Assembly (NCBI GenBank): GCA_012798695.1
Contig: JAAZMR010000060.1
Coordinates: 1-33,148 of the forward strand
Length of the DNA: 33,148 nucleotides
Direction of reading: 5' to 3'
Source: Bacillota bacterium
GTDB taxonomy: Bacteria; Bacillota; Limnochordia; DTU087
Shown in pieces: positions 24,642 through 31,955 of the stretch. The position numbers were made by a program, and so were the translations under genes. The notes below the pieces were generated by a model. The model ran no database searches and was not told the origin of the DNA. It worked only from the letters and a program-made list of their open reading frames with translations. Numbering within the stretch: the first letter of the stretch is position 1; every line of letters begins with the position of its first letter.

Positions 24642-24999
24642 ACTAAAGAAGTTACGAGAAAAGGCACAGGAGACTATTCGTCTGCGGGAACAGACCGAAG
24701 GCACCAAAGTCATTGTAGGCATGGGTACTTGCGGTATTGCTGCAGGAGCACGGGAGGTGATGTTGACTCTTATAGATGAGCTGCAAAAGAAGAATCTTTC
24801 TGATGTTGTTGTCACTCAGACCGGTTGCGCAGGATTGTGTGAAAAGGAACCATTGGTTGAGGTAATCCGGCCGGGTGAACCCAAGATCACCTATGGGTAT
24901 ATGACACCAGAGAAGGTCCGTTCAATGGTGACTAGCCATATTGTCAATGGCCAGGTAATCGGGGAATATGTGATAGCTAGGGAGGATACTGTGAGCTAG
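24625..24999 (+). CDS. Thioredoxin-like [2Fe-2S] ferredoxin-type protein
   Basis: A 124-aa thioredoxin-fold protein related to the [2Fe-2S] ferredoxin/24-kDa domain. A helical N terminus (MKSLDELKKLREKAQETI) precedes the fold, with VGMGTCGIAAGAR and TQTGCAGLCEKEPLVEV. Only three cysteines are visible (C36, C68, C72), whereas the usual cluster needs four, so a cluster cannot be assumed. ATG 24625 is preferred over ATG 24607 because GGAGGT lies 10 bases upstream and relatives begin MKSL. It resembles the N-terminal part of HydB encoded two genes on. It probably works with the HydABC hydrogenase as an accessory electron carrier or assembly partner. Confidence 0.8.
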   Translation: MKSLDELKKLREKAQETIRLREQTEGTKVIVGMGTCGIAAGAREVMLTLIDELQKKNLSDVVVTQTGCAGLCEKEPLVEVIRPGEPKITYGYMTPEKVRSMVTSHIVNGQVIGEYVIAREDTVS

Positions 25000-25024
25000 G
25001 TATATATCGAAAGGAGGCTCTGTA

Positions 25025-25510
25025 GTGGCTATTCCGAAAGAACAGCTGGAATCTGTGCAGGAACGCATCTCAATGATCGTTTCTAAGTATGAAGCGAAGG
25101 AAGATTGTCTCCTTCAAATACTACATGATGTACAAGCAGATAACAATTCCCTTTCTGAACCAGAATTGATCCAGGTGGCCCGGGCTATGGATATTCCACT
25201 CAGCCGGGTATACGGTATTGCTACGTTCTATTCTATGTACTCAGTTCGCTCCCGGGGTAAATATGTTATCCGCATTTGTGAAAGTGCCCCCTGCCACATA
25301 ACTGGGGCACAGGCGGTTATTCGGGCATTTGAGCAAGCTTTAGGCATAGCAATGGGAGAAACGACGAAAGACCGGAAATTCACACTGGAATACACTAGTT
25401 GTCTAGGAGTATGCGGAGTCGCCCCTGCTGTAATGATCAATGAGCAGGTATATGGCAACCTTACGCCGGCTAAAGTGAAAGAGGTGCTGGCGGCATACGA
25501 TGAAGACTAG
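25025..25510 (+). CDS. hydC: NADH-dependent [FeFe] hydrogenase subunit C (NuoE-like)
   Basis: A 161-aa NuoE/HydC-type thioredoxin-like [2Fe-2S] subunit. A helical N-terminal domain (about 1-75, with SRVYGIATFYSMYS) precedes the cluster domain, where four cysteines are visible: C85 and C90 (CESAPCH) and C126 and C130 (CLGVCG). It would carry electrons between HydB and HydA. The GTG start has AAAGGAGG 8 bases upstream. It lies 25 bases after the [2Fe-2S] protein and 67 before HydB, in the usual HydC-HydB-HydA order. Confidence 0.92.
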   Translation: MAIPKEQLESVQERISMIVSKYEAKEDCLLQILHDVQADNNSLSEPELIQVARAMDIPLSRVYGIATFYSMYSVRSRGKYVIRICESAPCHITGAQAVIRAFEQALGIAMGETTKDRKFTLEYTSCLGVCGVAPAVMINEQVYGNLTPAKVKEVLAAYDED

Positions 25511-25516
25511 GCTCTA

Positions 25517-25532
25517 GGGAAGCTGGCTTCCC
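25517..25532 (+). promoter_or_regulatory. Hairpin between hydC and hydB
   Basis: GGGAAGC and GCTTCCC form a 7-bp perfect stem with a 2-base spacer (effectively a tight loop), 6 bases after the hydC stop. No T tract follows. It could affect mRNA stability or stoichiometry between subunits. Confidence 0.3.
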
Positions 25533-25577
25533 ATACAGATGTATGAGCTGAAGCAAAGCATAAAGGAGGGGAAACGG

Positions 25578-27209
25578 TTGGAGTTCTTTCGGTCACATGT
25601 ACTGGTCTGTTCCGGTGTCAATTGCACCTTTAAAGGTTCTCGATCAGTGAGAACTGCTCTGGTAGACGAAATCCGGGCTCAGGGATTAGAGCAGGAGATA
25701 AAAGTGGTTGAGACTGGATGTTTCGGCCTTTGTGAAGAAGGACCGGTAATGGTGGTCTATCCCGAGGCTGTTCATTACTGTCGAGTATCACCGGAAGACG
25801 TCAAGGAGATTGTGGAAGAGCATCTCCGTAAAGGTAGGGTAGTTAACCGGCTCTTGTATAGAGGAGATCTCTCGCCCAAAGCTGTGCAAACCTGGCAGCA
25901 GATTGATTTCTACAGTCGGCAGAAGAGAGTCGTTTTGAGGAATTGCGGACTGATCGATCCTGATAATATAGATGAATATATTGCTCGGGAGGGTTACGAG
26001 GCTCTGGGAAGAGTCCTGCGGAATCTGGAACCGGCAGATGTCATCAAGACTATCAAGGATTCTCGTCTGAGGGGTCGAGGTGGAGCGGGATTTCCTACAG
26101 GATTGAAATGGGACTTTACCGCTAGCGCCACAGGTGACCAAAAATACCTTATCTGCAATGCTGACGAAGGAGAGCCGGGCACATTCAAGGATCGGTTGAT
26201 TCTTGAGGGTGATCCCCATTCGGTGATTGAGGGGATGGCTATTGCCGCTTATGCTATTGGAGCCTCCAAGGGATATATTTACTTCCGAGGAGAGTATCAT
26301 CTCTCCATAGATCGCTTGACCCATGCCCTGAAACAGGCTAGAGAATATGGGCTTTTGGGAAACAATATCTTTGGTACTGGATTCGACTTTGATATAGAGA
26401 TCAAAATTGGGGCCGGTGCTTATGTGTGTGGTGAAGAGACAGCACTGATCAACTCCATAGAAGGCAAGCGGGGGGACCCCCGGTATAAACCACCATACCC
26501 AGCATCTATCGGGTTGTGGGGTAAGCCTACTTGTGTAAATAATGTGGAGACACTGGCCAACGTGCCTGCCATTATTCTACATGGTGCCGACTGGTTTCGG
26601 AGTATCGGCACAGAGAAATGCCCTGGTACTAAGGTCTTTACCTTGACTGGGAATATTACTAATGCGGGGCTTATTGAGGTCCCTATGGGGATAACGCTGC
26701 GAGAAGTCATTTATGACATCGGTGGTGGTATACCTAATGGACGGCAGTTCAAGATGGCTCAGACGGGGGGGACTTCTGGGGGTTGTCTGCCAGAGGCACT
26801 GCTTGATGTGCCCATGGATATTGATTCTCTTGCTGCCGCCGGGTCTGCATTGGGCTCCGGTGCCTTGATGATTATGGATGATACACACTGTATCATCGAT
26901 GTAGTCAAGTGTTTCTTGCAGTTTTTCCGACATGAATCCTGTGGCCAGTGCACACCATGTCGTGAGGGAACACAGCGCCTCTATGAACTGGTCGATAAGA
27001 TTTCCCGTATGGAGGCGACAAAGCAAGATGTGGAACTGATCAGGCGCTTAGCCAGAACTATGGATGATGCTTCTTTGTGTGCCTTAGGGCAGACAGCTCC
27101 ATTCCCGGTATTGACCACTATGCGATTTTTCCCCGAGGAATATGAGGCCCATATTGACAAGGGTGTCTGCCCAGCCGGGATCTGTGATGCAGTCAGCCAA
27201 ACTGCTTAG
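25578..27209 (+). CDS. hydB: NADH-dependent [FeFe] hydrogenase subunit B (NuoF-like), without C-terminal ferredoxin domain
   Basis: A 543-aa diaphorase subunit that oxidises NADH via FMN. An N-terminal thioredoxin-like [2Fe-2S] domain (C11, C16, C48, C52) precedes the NuoF core: GRGGAGFPTGLKW for NADH/FMN, CNADEGEPGTFKDR and GAGAYVCGEETALINSIEG. A [4Fe-4S] site follows (C455, C458, C461 in SCGQCTPCREG, plus C501). The protein ends shortly afterwards at CPAGICDAVSQTA, without the 2x[4Fe-4S] C-terminal domain seen in many bifurcating HydB proteins. TTG 25578 is chosen because AAAGGAGG lies about 8 bases upstream; ATG 25539 would add 13 residues. HydA begins 13 bases after the stop. Confidence 0.93.
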   Translation: MEFFRSHVLVCSGVNCTFKGSRSVRTALVDEIRAQGLEQEIKVVETGCFGLCEEGPVMVVYPEAVHYCRVSPEDVKEIVEEHLRKGRVVNRLLYRGDLSPKAVQTWQQIDFYSRQKRVVLRNCGLIDPDNIDEYIAREGYEALGRVLRNLEPADVIKTIKDSRLRGRGGAGFPTGLKWDFTASATGDQKYLICNADEGEPGTFKDRLILEGDPHSVIEGMAIAAYAIGASKGYIYFRGEYHLSIDRLTHALKQAREYGLLGNNIFGTGFDFDIEIKIGAGAYVCGEETALINSIEGKRGDPRYKPPYPASIGLWGKPTCVNNVETLANVPAIILHGADWFRSIGTEKCPGTKVFTLTGNITNAGLIEVPMGITLREVIYDIGGGIPNGRQFKMAQTGGTSGGCLPEALLDVPMDIDSLAAAGSALGSGALMIMDDTHCIIDVVKCFLQFFRHESCGQCTPCREGTQRLYELVDKISRMEATKQDVELIRRLARTMDDASLCALGQTAPFPVLTTMRFFPEEYEAHIDKGVCPAGICDAVSQTA

Positions 27210-27222
27210 AGGGGGGAACAAA

Positions 27223-28995
27223 ATGGCCACTGTAAATCTGACGATAGATGGACAGACGGTTGAGGTGCCGACAGGTTCGACCATTTTAGAGGCAGCACAG
27301 GTGCTGGGTATCGATATCCCCACCCTCTGCTACCACCCTGATCAGAGCATTAAGGCTGTCTGCCGAGTATGTGTAGTCGAGGTAGAAGGACAGCGGGTGC
27401 TGCAGCCTGCTTGCGCGTATCCCGTATCAGAAGGTATGCAGGTAAGAACCAATACCGCCAGGGTCCGAGAAGCGCGCAAAACTATAGTAGAGCTCATGCT
27501 AGCTCACCATCCACAGGACTGTCTACAGTGTGAGCGCAATCTGAACTGTGAATTGCAGTCTTTGGCACACCGGTTAGGTGTACGGGAAATAGCATTTCCC
27601 CATGTGGATCGGTCTCTACCTTTAGACGAGTTATCACCTTCGGTAATTCGAGATCCAAATAAATGCATCAATTGTCGTCGCTGTGTCGCTGTTTGCCATG
27701 AGATTCAGGGTGTGGGCATGCTTGACTCAATCAACCGGGGCTTTGATACAGTAGTAAGTGCTCCCTTCTGGCGGAGCCTGATCGAGCTGAGCTGTGTAAA
27801 CTGCGGACAATGTGCTTTAGTATGCCCGGTGGGAGCCATCGCGGAGAAGGATGATACTGAGCCTGTCTGGGCGGCCCTGGCCGATCCAGCTAAGCATGTA
27901 GTAGTTCAGACTGCTCCTGCTATCCGAGTTTCCATTGGTGAAGAGTTGGGGTTGCCTCCTGGCAGTAGGGTCACCAAACGGCTGACGACTGCTTTGAGAC
28001 GCTTGGGATTTGATCGAGTCTTTGATACGGATTTTTCAGCGGACTTGACTATCCTAGAAGAGGGCAGTGAGCTCCTGGAACGGTTATCAACTGGCGGGAC
28101 CCTACCCATGATTACTTCCTGTAGTCCTGGGTGGATCAAGTTTATCGAACACTACTATCCCGATCTATTGGGACATCTTTCTACCTGCAAATCTCCTCAG
28201 CAGATGTTTGGTGCCTTAACGAAAACCTACTATGCAGAGAAGGCAGGTATCGATCCCAAAGATATTGTGATGGTATCGATCATGCCCTGTACAGCCAAGA
28301 AATTCGAGGCCGGCCGTCCAGAGATGACCGATAGCGGCTATGCTGATGTGGATGTCGTGTTGACTACGCGAGAGTTGGGCCGCATGTTTCGAGAAGCTGG
28401 GATCGACTTAAGGGATCTCCCTGAGGAAGAATATGATGCACCACTAGGCATTTCTACCGGAGCTGGAGCCATTTTTGCCGCCACCGGTGGTGTCATGGAA
28501 GCTGCACTGCGTACCGTCTACGAACTAGTTACCGGCACAGAATTGGCCGACCTAGATTTCGAAGATGTGCGTGGCCTAGAAGGAATCAAGTCAGCTACAG
28601 TGGAGTTGCCTTTGCAGGAGGCGGCTGTCACACAAGATGGCGATGTAGCTAATTCAAAGACATTAGAGGTGAAGGTAGCTGTTGCCCATTCCCTCAAACA
28701 CGCCCGGGCTTTACTTGAAAAAATCAGATCTAAAGAGGCTGATTTTCACTTCTTAGAGGTTATGTGCTGTCCTGGTGGTTGTATTGGAGGAGGCGGTCAG
28801 CCCATACCGACGACCAACGCAGAGCGCGAGGAAAGGATTAGGGCTATATACGAAGAGGATGCTCACATGCCTCTGCGTAAGTCTCATGAAAACCCGGCAG
28901 TGCAGACTCTGTACGATGAATTCCTGGGCAAGCCGCTCGGCGAGAAATCCCATGAGCTCTTGCACACACACTACCAGCCTCGAGAGAAATTCTAG
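27223..28995 (+). CDS. hydA: NADH-dependent [FeFe] hydrogenase, catalytic subunit A
   Basis: A 590-aa group A [FeFe] hydrogenase, the H2-forming or H2-oxidising subunit of HydABC. An N-terminal [2Fe-2S] domain has C36, C47, C50, C64; a His-ligated [4Fe-4S] site has H96, C100, C103, C109; two ferredoxin [4Fe-4S] sites have C148, C151, C154, C158 and C191, C194, C197, C201. The H-cluster motifs are L1 TSCSPGW (298-304), L2 MPCTAKKFE (C356) and L3 EVMCCPGGCIGGGGQ (C516, C520). The maturase genes hydEFG are not in this window. ATG 27223 follows a GGGGGG-rich site 13 bases after hydB; a longer frame from 27142 lies inside hydB. C-terminal about 60 residues form a small-subunit-like tail. Confidence 0.97.
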   Translation: MATVNLTIDGQTVEVPTGSTILEAAQVLGIDIPTLCYHPDQSIKAVCRVCVVEVEGQRVLQPACAYPVSEGMQVRTNTARVREARKTIVELMLAHHPQDCLQCERNLNCELQSLAHRLGVREIAFPHVDRSLPLDELSPSVIRDPNKCINCRRCVAVCHEIQGVGMLDSINRGFDTVVSAPFWRSLIELSCVNCGQCALVCPVGAIAEKDDTEPVWAALADPAKHVVVQTAPAIRVSIGEELGLPPGSRVTKRLTTALRRLGFDRVFDTDFSADLTILEEGSELLERLSTGGTLPMITSCSPGWIKFIEHYYPDLLGHLSTCKSPQQMFGALTKTYYAEKAGIDPKDIVMVSIMPCTAKKFEAGRPEMTDSGYADVDVVLTTRELGRMFREAGIDLRDLPEEEYDAPLGISTGAGAIFAATGGVMEAALRTVYELVTGTELADLDFEDVRGLEGIKSATVELPLQEAAVTQDGDVANSKTLEVKVAVAHSLKHARALLEKIRSKEADFHFLEVMCCPGGCIGGGGQPIPTTNAEREERIRAIYEEDAHMPLRKSHENPAVQTLYDEFLGKPLGEKSHELLHTHYQPREKF

Positions 28996-29013
28996 ACTGT
29001 CTGCTTCGCTTCC

Positions 29014-29039
29014 ACCCCCACTCTCTTGTGGGGGTTTTT
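29014..29039 (+). terminator. Rho-independent terminator of the hydrogenase operon
   Basis: ACCCCCAC and GTGGGGGT form an 8-bp stem with a 6-base loop, followed by TTTTT. It lies 19 bases after hydA. The forward frame that continues over this point into sleB is not coding until ATG 29241. Confidence 0.93.
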
Positions 29040-29128
29040 CTATGCCTAAGGCAATCAACCCTCCTCAGCTTATCTGGCCACCTACCGAAGCTCTTGACTA
29101 AGTGCTCCAAATTCAGCACTGATGATGA

Positions 29129-29158
29129 GTATAAAACTGGGCTAATTGCAGGACACTA
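29129..29158 (+). promoter_or_regulatory. Candidate sigma-G-type promoter of sleB
   Basis: GTATA (29129-29133) matches the GHATR -35, with an 18-base spacer to GACACTA (29152-29158), which matches five of seven positions of the CATNHTA -10. sleB of Bacillus is sigma-G dependent, so this is plausible but rests on a loose match. No sigma-A promoter is evident in the 200 bases after the hydA terminator. Confidence 0.35.
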
Positions 29159-29240
29159 CAGGCAAAACCTCCTTGTGCAACACAGAACTAGGCAAAGATC
29201 AGGGCAAGTCCTACAAGGAGCGGTGGTAGGAGGTCGAAAA

Positions 29241-29951
29241 ATGGCACGTGTAGCTTTATGGCTGATCGCGTTGACACTTGCTGTATCACTCTGTGGACTA
29301 GCAGACCCAGCCAGTATACCAGAGGGGGTTGAGGCTCAAGCCAGGTCCACTTTGTATTGGGGTAGTGGGGGTTATGATGTACGGTTAGTTCAGTGGAAAC
29401 TCCAAAGTTGGGGCTACTATCGCGGCTCTATAGACGGGGTCTTCGGCACTGAAACTTCACGGGCAGTGCGGAACTTTCAGGCTCGCAATGGGTTGCCTGT
29501 GGATGGGTTAGTGGGGCCTAGGACCTGGGTGGCTCTTGGGTTTGCCGCAGTCACTCCAACAGCTGGCCGACAAGTCGCTTCCAGAGGAGTTGCCCGTAGT
29601 GATAATATCGATCTCTTGGCAAGGGTGATAGCGGGTGAGGCAGAAGGAGAGCCCTATTCAGGGCAGGTGGCGGTGGGCGCTACTATCCTAAACCGTATAG
29701 CAAACCCGCGGTTTCCTAATACTCTTAGTGGAGTGATTTTCCAGCCTAATGCTTTTGAATCGGTCAGTAATGGGTTGATTTGGCGACGGGCACCAAGTGC
29801 TACAGCCTACCGAGCTGCAAGGGACGCCATTAACGGGTATGACCCCACATATGGAGCGATATTTTTCTGGAACCCCTCTAAACCGGTGAATCCGTGGATT
29901 TGGTCGAGAAGTATCATAGTGTGGATAGGCAGGCATGTGTTTGCCAGATAG
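29241..29951 (+). CDS. sleB: Spore cortex-lytic enzyme SleB
   Basis: A 236-aa exported spore cortex-lytic transglycosylase/hydrolase needed during germination to degrade muramic-delta-lactam-containing cortex. A signal peptide (about 1-34, cleaving near QARS) precedes a PG_binding_1 domain (about 37-100: LYWGSGGYDVRLVQWKLQ to LVGPRTWVALG). The C-terminal Hydrolase_2 domain (121-236) contains LLARVIAGEAEGEPYSGQVAV with the likely catalytic glutamate E133 and ILNRIANPRFPNTLSGVIFQ. ATG 29241 has GGTAGGAGG about 8 bases upstream; the frame is open from 29028 but that includes the hydA terminator. Directly followed by ypeB, its known partner. Confidence 0.92.
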   Translation: MARVALWLIALTLAVSLCGLADPASIPEGVEAQARSTLYWGSGGYDVRLVQWKLQSWGYYRGSIDGVFGTETSRAVRNFQARNGLPVDGLVGPRTWVALGFAAVTPTAGRQVASRGVARSDNIDLLARVIAGEAEGEPYSGQVAVGATILNRIANPRFPNTLSGVIFQPNAFESVSNGLIWRRAPSATAYRAARDAINGYDPTYGAIFFWNPSKPVNPWIWSRSIIVWIGRHVFAR

Positions 29952-29983
29952 TAAGATAGTCAAAGGCAAAGGGGGATGCAGCG

Positions 29984-31345
29984 GTGGGTAGATGGACAGG
30001 TCCGGTTATTGCACTGCTGGTAATAGCGGCATTAGGGACGGCGTATTGGGGCTATACTCACTACGATGCTCGTAGAGACCTAGAAATCACTGTTGCCAAC
30101 CGTTACCAGAGTTCGTTTTACTCTCTAGTCGATAATGTTGAAAAGATGGAAGTCAGTTTGGCAAAGACCCTGGTTGCTAATGGTATGGCAGAAAACGTGC
30201 GACAGCTGTCTACTGTTTGGCAGGAGGCTATGACCGCCCAGGCGAATTTGAGTCAGCTGCCTTTAGGTCAGGAGACGCTTATGCGCACTGCTAAGTTCCT
30301 GACTCAGTCAGGTGATTATTCCTATATGCTGATGCGCAATCACACTCTAGGGAAGACTTTGACGGCAAAGGATAGGGAACAGCTGCAGAACTTGAGAGAG
30401 CAAGCCACTCTCCTTAGCCAAAATTTGCATGAAGTGCAAGCAACGGCCAGCCAGGGGAAGCTGCGCTGGGCGGAGATCGAACGCAATGCCCAAGAGAAAC
30501 TACCGAAGGGTACCAAATCCATAGGGAAAGATCCCTTCGCCAAAATAAACGATGGTATTGAGAAATTCCCCACCTTGATCTATGATGGTCCTTTCTCTGA
30601 TCACATTGAGGAAAGACAGCCCAAGGGGCTAACCGGATCCAACATAGATGAGGATGAAGCTAGGGACAAAGTACTGGCTTTCCTTCCAGATACCTTGAAA
30701 AAAGATACAGTGACTCGAAAATCCAGTGATATTGAGGGGAGAATCCCGGGATATAGCTTTACAGTGCGTCGCCAGGGCGAAGAAGGCATATTAGCCATCG
30801 TAGACATTAGCCGCAAAGGTGGTCATATCCTCAACATGATCAATTTCCGGGACGTAAAGGAAGCCCACATTGGTCTAGAGGATGCGGGGGCCAAAGCTAC
30901 GCAATTTCTGGCCAGTAAAGGGTTCAAGAACATGGTGCCTACTTACGCCTCCCGTTCGGATAACATAGCAGTCATTCCCTTTGCTCCAGAAATCGATGAT
31001 GTCCTAGTCTACCCCGATCTGGTCAAGGTTAATGTAGCCCTTGATAATGGTGATATCGTTGGCTATGAAGCTTTAGGATATATCATGTTTCACCATGCCC
31101 GCAAAATACCCAAGCCAAAGATTAGTGAGAAAGAGGCTAGGGCAGCAGTCAGTTCGGAACTGGAGATTTCCTCTACTAGGTTGGCCATCATCCCCAGGGA
31201 GAATCAGCAGGAGGCCTTCTGCTATGAGTTCAAGGGTATGATCAATAACAATGAGCCTTACATTGTCTATGTCGATGCCCTCACTGGTGAGGAAATAAAT
31301 ATCCTGAAGGTAATTACCAATGAAGAGGGTACTACAACCATGTAA
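29984..31345 (+). CDS. ypeB: Germination protein YpeB
   Basis: A 453-aa inner spore membrane protein required for SleB stability and localisation in Bacillus. It has an N-terminal signal-anchor helix (about 5-24), an extended helical region (about 30-200), and two or more PepSY-like domains in the C-terminal half: the DEARDKVLAF segment followed by GYSFTVRR, and a later EKEARAAVSSELEI segment ending FCYEFKGM-NNEPYIVYVDALTGEEINI. GTG 29984 has AAGGGGGA about 8 bases upstream and follows sleB by 32 bases. Gene order sleB-ypeB is conserved in spore-formers and strongly supports endospore formation here. Confidence 0.92.
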   Translation: MGRWTGPVIALLVIAALGTAYWGYTHYDARRDLEITVANRYQSSFYSLVDNVEKMEVSLAKTLVANGMAENVRQLSTVWQEAMTAQANLSQLPLGQETLMRTAKFLTQSGDYSYMLMRNHTLGKTLTAKDREQLQNLREQATLLSQNLHEVQATASQGKLRWAEIERNAQEKLPKGTKSIGKDPFAKINDGIEKFPTLIYDGPFSDHIEERQPKGLTGSNIDEDEARDKVLAFLPDTLKKDTVTRKSSDIEGRIPGYSFTVRRQGEEGILAIVDISRKGGHILNMINFRDVKEAHIGLEDAGAKATQFLASKGFKNMVPTYASRSDNIAVIPFAPEIDDVLVYPDLVKVNVALDNGDIVGYEALGYIMFHHARKIPKPKISEKEARAAVSSELEISSTRLAIIPRENQQEAFCYEFKGMINNNEPYIVYVDALTGEEINILKVITNEEGTTTM

Positions 31346-31377
31346 ACTGTCATTAACCACTCATGAGAGGCAGCATC

Positions 31378-31418
31378 TAGGGACCGCTGGCATCGCAAGA
31401 ATTGTCCGGCGGTCCCTA
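31378..31418. terminator. Long hairpin downstream of ypeB
   Basis: TAGGGACCGCTGG (31378-31390) pairs with CCGGCGGTCCCTA (31406-31418), a 13-bp stem with one G-U and a 15-base loop. It lies 32 bases after ypeB. There is no T tract on either strand, so it may stop transcription weakly or protect the mRNA 3' end. Confidence 0.5.
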
Positions 31419-31533
31419 TCTGGCCACTCAGTAAGCTGTACTGTCGTTAGTGTAAAGTTACCGTAGGTATCTGGTAGGAACAATCTACCTAGAAATAGAA
31501 AAAGAGATCTTACTGCCGTCCTGTCGCTGGTTA

Positions 31534-31562
31534 TTGACAGGGCAGGGTCTCTGTGCTACAAT
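31534..31562 (+). promoter_or_regulatory. Strong promoter of tRNA-Ser(GCU)/tRNA-Arg
   Basis: A perfect TTGACA (31534-31539), a 17-base spacer and TACAAT (31557-31562), about 35 bases before the mature tRNA. Confidence 0.9.
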
Positions 31563-31596
31563 GTAATTCGTAACAGCCGAAACAAATATCAGCCGC

Positions 31597-31690
31597 GGAG
31601 GAGTACCCAAGATGGCTGAAGGGGCGGGTTTGCTAAACCTGTAGTAGGGCGTGAGCTCTAGCGAGGGTTCGAATCCCTCCTCCTCCGCCA
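31597..31690 (+). tRNA. tRNA-Ser(GCU)
   Basis: A 94-base class II tRNA with a long variable arm. GGAGGAG pairs with CTCCTCC, discriminator G73 and CCA are encoded, and the anticodon loop TTGCTAA gives GCU. It is the second serine isoacceptor in the window. Confidence 0.96.
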
Positions 31691-31697
31691 TAGTATT

Positions 31698-31774
31698 GCG
31701 CCCGTAGCTCAGCTGGATAGAGTGTCTGACTACGAATCAGAAGGCCGTGAGTTCGAATCTCGCCGGGCGCACCA
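31698..31774 (+). tRNA. tRNA-Arg(ACG)
   Basis: A 77-base cloverleaf with encoded CCA. GCGCCCG pairs with CGGGCGC, the anticodon stem TCTGA/TCAGA flanks loop CTACGAA giving ACG (read as ICG after deamination). Seven bases separate it from tRNA-Ser(GCU), so they share a transcript. Confidence 0.96.
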
Positions 31775-31779
31775 AACGG

Positions 31780-31815
31780 AAAGTCCCATGACCATTAGGT
31801 TACGGGACTTTTTTA
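31780..31815 (+). terminator. Rho-independent terminator of the tRNA pair
   Basis: AAAGTCCC and GGGACTTT, extended by imperfect inner pairs (TGACC / GGTTA), followed by TTTTTT. It ends 28 bases before the IS21 remnant. Confidence 0.9.
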
Positions 31816-31955
31816 TACTCTCGCCCGGCGTGCAAAAACCCCTTTGACAGCTAAATGACAGCAACCCGTCATAGTGTGGCAAAAAAGAAGGAGTCACTGC
31901 ACAGCATCCTCGAAATAAGCCTCTGAGCGATTTCGTAAGGAGGCGAATTAGAGGA

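Noticed and set aside
25788-26324. 178-aa reverse-strand open frame within hydB
   Set aside because: It is antisense to the conserved NuoF core, has no family resemblance and no ribosome binding site.
29028-29240. N-terminal extension of the sleB frame
   Set aside because: It contains the hydA terminator, and ATG 29241 has a strong ribosome binding site and begins a signal peptide.
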